Part shown: piece by piece, positions 36,287 to 43,979 of the stretch
How the letters are laid out: each line of letters starts with the position of its first letter
How positions within the stretch are numbered: position 1 is the stretch's first letter
Position numbers and translations under genes: made by a program
NCBI GenBank assembly: GCA_944324805.1
Contig: CALUXS010000012.1
Coordinates: forward strand, 1 to 47,673
Length of the DNA: 47,673 bases
Reading direction: 5' to 3'
Origin: an uncultured Acholeplasmatales bacterium
GTDB lineage: Bacteria > Bacillota_I > Bacilli_A > Acholeplasmatales > Anaeroplasmataceae
The notes under the pieces: generated by a model
The model's input: the letters and a program-made list of their open reading frames with translations, nothing else
What the model was told of the DNA's origin: nothing
Database searches by the model: none

Positions 36287-37199
36287 ATACTTTTGGTATA
36301 CAATTGCGATTGCATGTTTGTTAATTTTTTCTTTAATCCTATTAAGTTCTGTTTTAGAGGTAGGAGAAAGATTAAGAAACGTACATTTAGCTTTAGAAAT
36401 TGTTTTTTATATTCTTGTTGTTCTGATTGTCTTTTTAGGAATTATTAATCCTATTAGGATTATTTTAACTAGTCCATCTTTATCTATTGCAACATCTTTA
36501 GATCAAAAGGATATTAGAGTTTATAGAATCTATAAGCAAGTTGCAAAAAATATAGTAAAAAGTAACGAGTTACCTAAAGAAAGTGAACTTTTATTAACTA
36601 ATTATAAGGGAAGAGAAGAATTATTATTAAATCTACAGATAGTTTTTGAAAATGATGTAAAAAAGCAATTAAATAAAATAATAATACACCATGCAAAGAC
36701 TGTTATGATTTCAACTGCTATTTGTCAAAGTTCAAGATTTGATATGATTAGCGTTTTTACAATTAATATTCAGATGATAAAGGATTTGGTTGTAAAGTGT
36801 GGATTCCGACCTTCAATGCGTAATTTAAGTAAGCTTACAGTCAATGTGTTTGCAACATCATTGATTGCTGAGGGTTTAGAAAATATGAGGTTAGAAGATA
36901 TTTTGCCTCAAAGTTCGATGAATATGCTAGGTGAGATTCCATTAATTAAACCATTAATAACGTCTGTTTTGCAAGGAGTTGCAAATTCTTTAATGACTAT
37001 TAGAATTGGATGTGTAACGCGAAGATACTTATTTTCAGATGGTAGTATTGTAACAAAAGAAGATATTAGAAGACAAGCTTTAAAGGAATCGTTAAAAATT
37101 TTGCCAATAGTCATTTCAGATACAATAACATTCTTTCCTAAACGTGCTGTACGTTTCTTCACTAATAAGAAAAATGACGTAAATTTGGATTTAAATTAA
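36270..37199 (+). CDS. DUF697-type membrane protein
   Basis: A 309-residue protein with two N-terminal helices (about 9-27 and 42-64) and a C-terminal region of about 170 residues resembling DUF697/YcjF proteins, with AKTVMISTAICQS near 142-154 and GEIPLIKPL near 220-228. DUF697 is often fused to or next to GTPases; no GTPase domain is seen here. The start is GTG at 36270, supported by AAGGAGGG 6 bases upstream. Function unknown. Confidence 0.65.
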   Translation: MQKKTKYFWYTIAIACLLIFSLILLSSVLEVGERLRNVHLALEIVFYILVVLIVFLGIINPIRIILTSPSLSIATSLDQKDIRVYRIYKQVAKNIVKSNELPKESELLLTNYKGREELLLNLQIVFENDVKKQLNKIIIHHAKTVMISTAICQSSRFDMISVFTINIQMIKDLVVKCGFRPSMRNLSKLTVNVFATSLIAEGLENMRLEDILPQSSMNMLGEIPLIKPLITSVLQGVANSLMTIRIGCVTRRYLFSDGSIVTKEDIRRQALKESLKILPIVISDTITFFPKRAVRFFTNKKNDVNLDLN

Positions 37200-37217
37200 A
37201 AAAAAAATTTTTTGATA

Positions 37218-37246
37218 TTGACTTACTTAATTAAAAATAATATAAT
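37218..37246 (+). promoter_or_regulatory. promoter of rplU-prp-rpmA
   Basis: TTGACT at 37218-37223, a 17-base spacer and consensus TATAAT at 37241-37246. Confidence 0.82.
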
Positions 37247-37251
37247 TACCA

Positions 37252-37339
37252 TGTTGTAACATGCACCACTTAGAAAGGGTTATAAATGAGAAATCTACCC
37301 TAATAGTGTGTCTTAAAAATATTAGAGGAGGTAAACGAC
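37252..37339 (+). promoter_or_regulatory. L21 leader of rplU
   Basis: An 88-base leader with pairing of 37276-37280 to 37297-37301 and of 37267-37270 to 37305-37308, followed by GAGGAGG. Its position and nested stems fit the L21 leader element known upstream of rplU in Bacillota, thought to be autoregulatory. Confidence 0.6.
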
Positions 37340-37648
37340 ATGTACGCAATTATTGAAACAGGTGGAAAACAAGTAAAAGTAGCACAAGGTGATGTAGTAT
37401 TTGTTGAAAAATTAAATGCTGAAGAAGGTTCTACTTACGTTTTCGACAAAGTATTGTTTGTTGGTGGCGAAGAAACTAAAGTTGGCGCTCCATATGTAGC
37501 AAACGCAAAAGTTGTTGCTAAGGTTGAAAAACATGGCCGTGGTAAAAAACTTATTGTTTTCAAATATCGTCCAAAGAAAAATGAGAAAACTAAAAAAGGT
37601 CATCGTCAATCTTATACTAAGTTAACAATTGAAGCTATTGAAGCTTAA
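37340..37648 (+). CDS. rplU: 50S ribosomal protein L21
   Basis: 23S rRNA-binding protein, 102 residues. The [11 protein letters not shown] start and the [14 protein letters not shown]-x-KK-x-GHRQ C-terminal segment are diagnostic. It is the first gene of the rplU-prp-rpmA operon, with the prp gene two bases downstream. Confidence 0.97.
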   Translation: MYAIIETGGKQVKVAQGDVVFVEKLNAEEGSTYVFDKVLFVGGEETKVGAPYVANAKVVAKVEKHGRGKKLIVFKYRPKKNEKTKKGHRQSYTKLTIEAIEA

Positions 37649-37650
37649 TT

Positions 37651-37959
37651 ATGATTAATGTAAATGTTAAAGATGAAGAATTAAAATTGCATATAACTGT
37701 CAAGGGTCATGCTGGTTATCAAGTTTATAACAAAGATATTGTATGTGCATCGGTATCTACAGCTTTGATTATGACTTTGAATCTAATCGAAAAACTAAAT
37801 CTAGGTTACAATGTTTTAGAAAGCAAGATAGATGAAGGGTATTTTTCTTTATTAGTTAATAAGGGAAATGAAGTGTTAGATGCAATTAGTTTTAATTTGG
37901 ATTTTACTTTAGAAAGTTTATCTAAGCAATATCCAAAGTATATTAAATATAATCGCTAG
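37651..37959 (+). CDS. prp: ribosomal-processing cysteine protease Prp
   Basis: A 102-residue cysteine protease (YsxB family) that trims the N-terminus of L27. The catalytic pair is His20 in KGHAG and Cys32 in DIVCASVS. It lies between rplU and rpmA, as in all organisms with the extended L27. Its substrate, the next gene product, has the matching cleavage motif. Confidence 0.93.
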   Translation: MINVNVKDEELKLHITVKGHAGYQVYNKDIVCASVSTALIMTLNLIEKLNLGYNVLESKIDEGYFSLLVNKGNEVLDAISFNLDFTLESLSKQYPKYIKYNR

Positions 37960-37971
37960 GAGGTTATAAAT

Positions 37972-38256
37972 ATGTTAATGCTAAATATTCAATTATTCGC
38001 ATCTAAAAAAGGTGTTGGTTCTACTAAAAACGGTCGTGACTCAGAAGCTAAACGTCTAGGAGCTAAAGCGGCTGATGGTGAAGTAGTAACTGCAGGTTCT
38101 ATTTTATATCGTCAAAGAGGAACAAAAATTTTCCCAGGAAATAATGTTGGTCGTGGTGGAGATGACACATTATTTGCAAAAGTTAGTGGCGTTGTAAAAT
38201 TTGAACGTAAGGGACGCGATAAAAAGCAAGTTTCTGTTTATCCAGTTGCTGAATAA
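37972..38256 (+). CDS. rpmA: 50S ribosomal protein L27, with cleavable N-terminus
   Basis: 94 residues. The N-terminus MLMLNIQLF precedes the mature [15 protein letters not shown] sequence and matches the Prp cleavage motif; by analogy with Staphylococcus the cut falls after about residue 9. The mature N-terminal tail reaches the peptidyl-transferase centre. The ATG at 37972 is 8 bases after AGGAGG. A terminator follows. Confidence 0.97.
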   Translation: MLMLNIQLFASKKGVGSTKNGRDSEAKRLGAKAADGEVVTAGSILYRQRGTKIFPGNNVGRGGDDTLFAKVSGVVKFERKGRDKKQVSVYPVAE

Positions 38257-38262
38257 TAGATT

Positions 38263-38289
38263 AACTAGGCGAGAGCCTAGTTTTTTTTT
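38263..38289 (+). terminator. terminator after rpmA
   Basis: Stem 38263-38270 with 38275-38282 and a GAGA loop, running into a T-run to 38289. The obgE ribosome binding site begins right after it, so obgE must rely on read-through or an unseen promoter. Confidence 0.82.
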
Positions 38290-38303
38290 GGAGGAAAATG
38301 CCA

Positions 38304-39581
38304 ATGTTTATAGATCAAGTTAAAATGGAATTACACGGAGGTAAAGGCGGCGATGGTATTGTTGCTTACCGACGCGAATTAAAGGTTGAAAAAGGTGGAC
38401 CTTTTGGAGGATCTGGCGGTAGAGGTGGATCAATTATTTTTGTTGGTGATGAGGGATTAAGTACTCTTCTTGATTTAAAATATATGAAAGTTTTAAAGGC
38501 AAGAGAAGGAGAAAGAGGACGTAATAAAGGAATGTATGGTGCAAACGCAGAAAATACATATGTTCATGTCCCACTTGGAACAACAATTTTTGATGATGAC
38601 ACTAATTTAGTTATTGCAGATATTACTAGAAATAAGCAAGAAGCAGTTATTGCTTATGGTGGTAGAGGTGGCCGAGGAAATATGGCCTTTGCAAGTGGTA
38701 CAATTAAATGTCCTGATTTTTCTGAAAAGGGAGAGCCTGGACAAACAAGATATATTCGTTGTGAACTTAAAGTATTAGCCGATTGTGGACTTGTTGGTTT
38801 TCCATCAGTTGGTAAATCTACTTTAATTTCTGCAGTTAGTGCGGCCAAACCTAAAATTGCTGCTTATCATTTTACCACTCTTGTTCCACATTTAGGAATG
38901 GTTCAAGTTCCTGATGGAAGAAGTTTTGTAATGGCAGACTTACCGGGTATTATTGAAGGAGCTCATAGCGGTGCAGGATTGGGCTTACAGTTTTTAAGAC
39001 ATATTGAACGTTGTAAAGTAATTGTGCATGTTATTGATATGGCTGGTTCTGAGGGTAGAGATCCATATTCTGATTATTTAATAATAAATCAAGAATTGAA
39101 GGATTATAAGATGAATCTTAGCAAAAGACCTCAAATTATAGTTGCAAATAAAATGGACTTGCCAGAAGCTAAAGATAACCTAATCAAGTTTAAACAAAAG
39201 GTTGATTTACCAATTATTCCTATTAGTGCTTATACAAAAGAAAATTTAGATGAACTTTTATATAAAATTGCTGATTTGTTAGAAGTTACAGAATCATTCT
39301 CATTATTTGAAGAAGATGAAAAAGAATTAGTAGTTAATTATGATTTTAAACCAGATGAGCCTATGTTTACGATAACTAAAGATGATAAGGGCATATATAA
39401 CGTTGCTGGTGAAAAATTAAGAAGAATCTTTTTAATGACAGACTTTAACATTGAATCTTCTGTTAATCGTTTTGCACGACAATTACGTAGTTTTGGTGTT
39501 GATGATGAGCTACGAAAATTAGGAATTAAAAATGGAGATACAGTAAGAGTGTTTGACTTTGTTTTTGAATTTATTGATTAA
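38304..39581 (+). CDS. obgE: Obg GTPase
   Basis: Essential ribosome-assembly GTPase, 425 residues. The N-terminal glycine-rich Obg fold (GGKGGDG, GGSGGRGG) is followed by the G domain with G1 GFPSVGKS at 165-172, DLPG (G3) near 212-215 and NKMD (G4), then a C-terminal OCT domain. The ATG at 38304 is 9 bases after GGAGG; an ATG at 38298 is too close to that site. It follows rpmA, the common order. Confidence 0.95.
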   Translation: MFIDQVKMELHGGKGGDGIVAYRRELKVEKGGPFGGSGGRGGSIIFVGDEGLSTLLDLKYMKVLKAREGERGRNKGMYGANAENTYVHVPLGTTIFDDDTNLVIADITRNKQEAVIAYGGRGGRGNMAFASGTIKCPDFSEKGEPGQTRYIRCELKVLADCGLVGFPSVGKSTLISAVSAAKPKIAAYHFTTLVPHLGMVQVPDGRSFVMADLPGIIEGAHSGAGLGLQFLRHIERCKVIVHVIDMAGSEGRDPYSDYLIINQELKDYKMNLSKRPQIIVANKMDLPEAKDNLIKFKQKVDLPIIPISAYTKENLDELLYKIADLLEVTESFSLFEEDEKELVVNYDFKPDEPMFTITKDDKGIYNVAGEKLRRIFLMTDFNIESSVNRFARQLRSFGVDDELRKLGIKNGDTVRVFDFVFEFID

Positions 39582-39612
39582 TAAGAAAAAATGAACACAA
39601 TTGTATAATCTT

Positions 39613-39660
39613 CCCCATAAGATTTACTAGTGAAAATACTAGGAAAACTTATGGGGTTTT
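39613..39660 (+). terminator. probable terminator of obgE
   Basis: A perfect 9-bp stem, 39613-39621 with 39648-39656, encloses a second small hairpin and is followed by TTTTATT. Confidence 0.65.
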
Positions 39661-39879
39661 ATTATGAAATTAAGATAATTATATTTTTAGAAAAATGACA
39701 ATTAATTTAGTGATAAGTAAATAATTTAATGTTTCTTAATTAATAGTAAGTCAAATAAAGCGTCAATATCGGAAGTTCGAATTGAGTCATTTAATATTAA
39801 AGGAAAGAATGTAAAATATTAATATTAATTTAAAATGAAAATAGTTAATAAAATTTTTAATTGCGAATCAAAAAGAGAA

Positions 39880-40418
39880 AAATGCTTGCTAAATTTTGTG
39901 TAAAAGTTGGAATGATTTGGCCAAAATTTGGATATAATAATCTATTAAAAAATTTAGAACCTTGATTGTGTGATACTAATAAGAAAATTAATAACTTAAT
40001 TACAGATATTTTTAATGAAAATGAGTCTAGATATATTTATAATGACAGCTTTAAAACTAAAAAATAGAAGACATCATATCAATCATAAAAAATAAAACGA
40101 CTAATGAAAACACAATTCTTTTTAGAGTAGAACTAAAATCCAAATACAAATCATGCAAAGGTTAAATTGGTAAGATATGTAAAAATCTAAGAAAGTTCTA
40201 AGATAAAATATATATAGAAAATGTAACTGCCATAACAATTGTACTATTGAAATTTTTTTGAACTATGAAAAGTTAAATGTATTATGGCTATTAATATGAA
40301 TTTGAAATACTTAAGAAACTAGAAAACACTATACATATATATAAATTACTATATTAATCAAAAAATTAGAGTAAAATTAAAAGGATTGACCTCTAAGATA
40401 TTAGATATCAATCCCTAA
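39880..40418 (+). pseudogene. decayed IS3-family (IS150-like) transposase remnant
   Basis: Conceptual translation gives pieces of an IS3-family OrfB in the right order but broken by many stops and frameshifts. Near 40000-40110 it reads IFNENESRY, then INHKK in one frame and KIKRLMK in another. Near 40139-40192 it reads SKYKSCKG, a stop, then IGKICKNL. At 40323-40418 it reads YINYYINQKIRVKLKGLT, which matches the usual C-terminal end before the stop. The gap between the last two is far too short for the catalytic DDE core, so that part is deleted. I could not find terminal repeats. This explains much of the 920-base gene-free stretch 39582-40502; 39660-39880 shows nothing recognisable. Confidence 0.65.
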
Positions 40419-40502
40419 ATAACGTAATATTAAATAAATTTTATTTTAATCAAACTTTTTAATTGCTCATTAAAATCAATGTTTATGTTCCATTTTTATT
40501 AA

Positions 40503-41597
40503 TTATAAATTTAATTTTAAATCTTCATTTGTATAAATATTAAAGTGTCTAAAAATTAAATGAATTAAAAGAGTAAAAACTGCTGGTAGTACGATAGATA
40601 CCATAATTAATCCTGTCCAATCGAATAAGGTTATAGAATCCTTTAGACCATTTGAAATACTATCTACCCAACCGCTAAATACACCAATAGGACCAACCAA
40701 GCCACACGTTCCCATACCTGATGCAATAGCTGGACCGTTCATTTCTAACTTGAATAAGCAAGTAGATATCGGACCAACAATGGCTGAAGAAATAATTGTA
40801 GGAAGCCAAATTATTGGTTTTTTAATAATATTTGGCATTTGTAGCATTGATGTACCTATACCTTGAGATACTAAACCAGACCATTTATTGGCTTTGAAGC
40901 TCATGACTGCAAATCCAACCATTTGACAACAACAACCTGCTAATGCTGCTCCACCTGCAAGACCAGTCATACCTAAACTGAAACATATTGCTGCTGATGA
41001 TATAGGTAGAGTCAAACAAATTCCTATTGAGACAGAAATTATAATTCCCATTAAGAATGGTTGTAGATTTGTTGCCATATCAATAGCCTCACCGATTTTT
41101 GTAGCAGCAATACCGATTTGTGGGGCAATTAAAATTGATAGACCACATCCTATTAAAATAACAACAAGAGGTGTTACTAAAATGTCAATTTTTGTTTCTT
41201 TAGATACTATCTTACCAAATTCTGCAGCTATAATGGCAGTGAAAAGAACTGATATTGGACCACCTGCACCACCAAGTTTATTAGCGCTAGTACCAACAGC
41301 TATTAAAGAAAATAAAACTAACGGCGGACATTTTAAAGCATAACCAATAGCTATGGCCATTGCAGCGCCACTACCACTTGAGGCATATGCACCAAGTTCA
41401 ACGAAAAAATTGATTTTAGTTAAATCTCCAATGGTGTCTAAAATTGTACCTATTAATAATGATGCAAAAAGTCCTAACGCCATAGATCCCATAGCGTCAA
41501 TAAAATATTTTTTAAAAGATATATTTACATTTTTTCGATTTAAAAAATTTGTTATTTTTTGTTTTTTTGTTAAAGTACACTCCAAATTATCTTCCAT
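40503..41597 (-). CDS. PTS IIC-like membrane protein (EIIC_2 type)
   Basis: A 364-residue membrane protein of the PTS_EIIC_2 type (PF13303-like), with about nine helices. Typical segments are GSMALGLFASLLIGTILD near 37-54, GGAGGPISVL near 109-118 and the NGPAIASGMGTCGLVGPI loop near 286-303. No IIA or IIB genes are adjacent, so whether it moves a sugar by phosphotransfer is unclear. It has a GAGGTG site and its own promoter, divergent from the uronate operon. Confidence 0.78.
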   Translation of the reverse strand: MEDNLECTLTKKQKITNFLNRKNVNISFKKYFIDAMGSMALGLFASLLIGTILDTIGDLTKINFFVELGAYASSGSGAAMAIAIGYALKCPPLVLFSLIAVGTSANKLGGAGGPISVLFTAIIAAEFGKIVSKETKIDILVTPLVVILIGCGLSILIAPQIGIAATKIGEAIDMATNLQPFLMGIIISVSIGICLTLPISSAAICFSLGMTGLAGGAALAGCCCQMVGFAVMSFKANKWSGLVSQGIGTSMLQMPNIIKKPIIWLPTIISSAIVGPISTCLFKLEMNGPAIASGMGTCGLVGPIGVFSGWVDSISNGLKDSITLFDWTGLIMVSIVLPAVFTLLIHLIFRHFNIYTNEDLKLNL

Positions 41598-41619
41598 AAA
41601 AACACCTCATTTTTTTATA

Positions 41620-41648
41620 ATTATAGCTAAAATTACATTGTTAGTAAA
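41620..41648 (-). promoter_or_regulatory. promoter of the PTS IIC-like gene
   Basis: On the minus strand, TTTACT (41643-41648), a 17-base spacer and TATAAT (41620-41625). Confidence 0.55.
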
Positions 41649-41672
41649 TAAAATATTTCATACCAAAATAAA

Positions 41673-41708
41673 AAAGCGATTTTACTGCAAAAACATTAAC
41701 CGCTTTCA
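41673..41708. promoter_or_regulatory. candidate operator between divergent promoters
   Basis: An inverted repeat with arms 41673-41681 and 41698-41706 (AAAGCGATT and AACCGCTTT; 8 of 9 positions complementary, plus a G-T) lies exactly between the two divergent -35 boxes. The right arm, read on the minus strand at 41695-41708, matches a catabolite-response (cre) consensus at about 12 of 14 positions. It could bind a LacI-type regulator or CcpA; this is inference. Confidence 0.45.
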
Positions 41709-41737
41709 TTGACTTTAAAAATAATAATAAGTATAAT
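41709..41737 (+). promoter_or_regulatory. promoter of the uronate operon
   Basis: TTGACT at 41709-41714, a 17-base spacer and consensus TATAAT at 41732-41737. Confidence 0.8.
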
Positions 41738-41743
41738 TAAATT

Positions 41744-41769
41744 GATGAGTTTTTTCATCCATTTTTTTT
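41744..41769 (+). promoter_or_regulatory. hairpin plus T-run in the leader of the uronate operon
   Basis: Arms 41744-41748 and 41755-41759 form a short stem followed by eight T at 41762-41769, at or just after the expected transcription start. It looks like a weak terminator or a 5'-end stabilising hairpin. Confidence 0.4.
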
Positions 41770-41788
41770 GAGAAGAGAGGGTATAAAA

Positions 41789-42439
41789 ATGAAAAAATTT
41801 GATGTATTGAGCCGCATCTCTAATGTTGGTGTGGTTGCAGTAGTACGTGCTGAAAGCACAGAAAAAGGCTTAAAAATTTCTGAAGCATGTATTTCAGGTG
41901 GCGTTACAGCAATTGAGGTTACTTATACTGTTCCTGGTGCTGGTGAAATTATCGCTAATTTAGTTAAAAATTATGCAGATAATAAGAGTGTACTAATTGG
42001 TGCAGGAACTGTATTGGATACTGAAACTGCTCGTGCAGCTATTTTAAATGGCGCTATGTTCATTGTTAGTCCATGTTTCGATGAGGATGTTGCAAAATTA
42101 TGTAACAGATATCAAGTTCCATATATCCCAGGTACTCAAACAGTATTAGAAGTAAAACGTGCTCTTGATGCTGGTTGTGACGTTATAAAAGTATTCCCTG
42201 GAGATATTTTAGGACCTAGATTTATTAAAGACGTAAAAGGACCACTTCCACAAGCAAATTTAATGCCTTCTGGTGGTGTAGATATTGATAATATTCCTGA
42301 TTGGATTAAAGCTGGTGTAGTTTGTGTAAGTGCCGGTTCAAGCTTAACAGCTCCAGCTAAAAAAGGTGATTATGAAGGAGTTACTGCTTTAGCAAAACGC
42401 TTTGTTGAAGCTGTTAATAACGCAAGAGCATCTAAATAA
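41789..42439 (+). CDS. eda: 2-dehydro-3-deoxyphosphogluconate (KDPG) aldolase
   Basis: Cleaves KDPG to pyruvate and glyceraldehyde 3-phosphate. The Schiff-base Lys134 lies in VIKVFPGD and the catalytic Glu43 in IEVTYT; GAGTVL is at 71-76 and the phosphate-binding MPSGGV segment is further on. It is 216 residues. The ATG at 41789 is 8 bases after AGAGAGG. It is the first gene of the uronate operon and completes the KDG route; a KHG aldolase activity is also possible in this family. Confidence 0.92.
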   Translation: MKKFDVLSRISNVGVVAVVRAESTEKGLKISEACISGGVTAIEVTYTVPGAGEIIANLVKNYADNKSVLIGAGTVLDTETARAAILNGAMFIVSPCFDEDVAKLCNRYQVPYIPGTQTVLEVKRALDAGCDVIKVFPGDILGPRFIKDVKGPLPQANLMPSGGVDIDNIPDWIKAGVVCVSAGSSLTAPAKKGDYEGVTALAKRFVEAVNNARASK

Positions 42440-42455
42440 ATAGGAAATTGATACT

Positions 42456-43487
42456 ATGGAAAAAATAATTACTTTCGGTGAGATAATGCTTCGTTTATCT
42501 ACACCTGATTATTCAACCATAAATCAGAGTCATTCTTTTCTAGTTAATTACGGTGGTGGCGAAGCAAACGTTGCTGTTGCTTTATCACATTTAGGGCATC
42601 ATTGTTACTTTATGAGTAAACTACCACCAAATCAACTAGGAGATGGTGCAGTTTCTCATCTTCAAGCTAATGGCGTAAATACTGATTATATTGTTCGTGG
42701 CTCTACTACCTTAGGTATTTATTTTTTAGAAACAGGTTTTGGCGGTCGTCCTTCTAAAGTTATATACAATAGAAAGCATTCTGCTATCACTAGAGTTTCT
42801 GAAGATGAATTTGATTGGGAAAAAATATTTAAGGATGCTACTTGGTTCCACATTAGTGGAATTACTTTAGCTCTTGGAGAACGAGTTAGAAAGGTGGCTT
42901 TTAGAGCTGCTAAAGAAGCTAAAAAATATGGTGTAAAAGTCAGTTTCGATTTTAACTATCGTTCTAAGCTATGGTCAGTCGAAGAAGCAAAACCAGTTTA
43001 TCAAAATTTTATGAATTATGTTGATATAGTGTTTGCAAGTTTTTGGGATGCTAACACAATCTTAGAAATACCTTTAGATAAAGGATTTGAAGATAAAACT
43101 TTATCTGAAAAGAGAAGAAATGTCTTCCCAAAAATGATAAAAAAATATAATTTAAACTATATTTTTGGTACAGATAGAGTTGTATTTTCTGCAACTGAAA
43201 ATTCACTAGCTGGTTATTACTTTGCTTTAAAAGGGGACGAACTGACATGGGAATTAACTGAGCCAATTCGTTTTAATATTTTTGATCGTATTGGTGGTGG
43301 AGATGCTTTTGCATCAGGAGTAATACACGGATTATTAAAGAATTTTGAAAATCCAGCTTATGCAGTTAGATTTGGTTTGAATACGAGTGTACTAAAACAC
43401 ACAATATATGGTGATGCTTCAATATTCTCTGTTGAAGATGTAGAAGCGTTTATGAGTGCAAATGGCTCAGCTGAGGTCGTAAGATAG
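42456..43487 (+). CDS. PfkB sugar kinase, KDG-kinase-like (diverged copy)
   Basis: A 343-residue PfkB/ribokinase-family kinase with clear KdgK character: GGGEANVAV at 33-41, RPSKVIYNR at 98-106 and the catalytic loop DRIGGGDAF at 277-285 with Asp283. It is a paralogue of the kinase at 43980. Unlike that copy it lacks the GNEED-type segment at 194-198 (ASFWD instead), a place that normally helps bind magnesium and phosphate in PfkB kinases. It may act on a different substrate, be less active, or be regulatory. It lies 16 bases after the aldolase gene. Confidence 0.78.
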   Translation: MEKIITFGEIMLRLSTPDYSTINQSHSFLVNYGGGEANVAVALSHLGHHCYFMSKLPPNQLGDGAVSHLQANGVNTDYIVRGSTTLGIYFLETGFGGRPSKVIYNRKHSAITRVSEDEFDWEKIFKDATWFHISGITLALGERVRKVAFRAAKEAKKYGVKVSFDFNYRSKLWSVEEAKPVYQNFMNYVDIVFASFWDANTILEIPLDKGFEDKTLSEKRRNVFPKMIKKYNLNYIFGTDRVVFSATENSLAGYYFALKGDELTWELTEPIRFNIFDRIGGGDAFASGVIHGLLKNFENPAYAVRFGLNTSVLKHTIYGDASIFSVEDVEAFMSANGSAEVVR

Positions 43488-43498
43488 GAGATTAAGCA

Positions 43499-43960
43499 AT
43501 GATAACTGGAAAATTAAAAGATATTGCTAGATATAAAGGGTTAAGCAAAAACCTAGATACAGCGATTGATTTTGTTTTAAATAATGATTTACTTTCTTTA
43601 GAAAACGGAAAGTATGAAATAAATGGTAAGGAAGTATATTTAAATAGAGATTCTTATGTGGCAAAAGAAGAAAAAGATTGTTTCTTTGAAACACATAAAA
43701 ATTATTTAGATCTACAAATTGTTTTAAAAGGAAAAGAATACTTTGGATACACAGATATTACTGATCCAGGTTTAGTAGTTACTGATCCTTATAATGAACA
43801 AAAAGATGTTACTAAATACAAGGTAGATGCTGAAAATAAGTGTTTAGTAGTTTTGGAAAATGGTGGTTTTGCAATTGTTTATCCAGAGGATGCGCATTTA
43901 CCAAAATTAAAAATTAATGATGAAAAAGTAGAAAAAGTTGTTGTAAAAATAAAATTATAG
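43499..43960 (+). CDS. YhcH/YjgK/YiaL family protein
   Basis: A 153-residue cupin-like protein of the YhcH/YjgK/YiaL (DUF386) family. Conserved features are ETHKNYLDLQ at 64-73 with Glu64 and His66, and YPEDAHLPKL at 128-137 with His133, the likely metal ligands. Members accompany sialic acid, uronate and ketogluconate genes and are suspected sugar isomerases or anomerases, but the role is not settled. Its place between two KDG-kinase-like genes supports a part in the same pathway. Confidence 0.85.
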   Translation: MITGKLKDIARYKGLSKNLDTAIDFVLNNDLLSLENGKYEINGKEVYLNRDSYVAKEEKDCFFETHKNYLDLQIVLKGKEYFGYTDITDPGLVVTDPYNEQKDVTKYKVDAENKCLVVLENGGFAIVYPEDAHLPKLKINDEKVEKVVVKIKL

Positions 43961-43979
43961 TTATAGGAAGGTTAAAAAA

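Noticed and set aside
39582-40502. The gene-free stretch as a large non-coding RNA
   Set aside because: The decayed transposase fragments explain most of it, and no clear promoter-terminator pair encloses a structured RNA.
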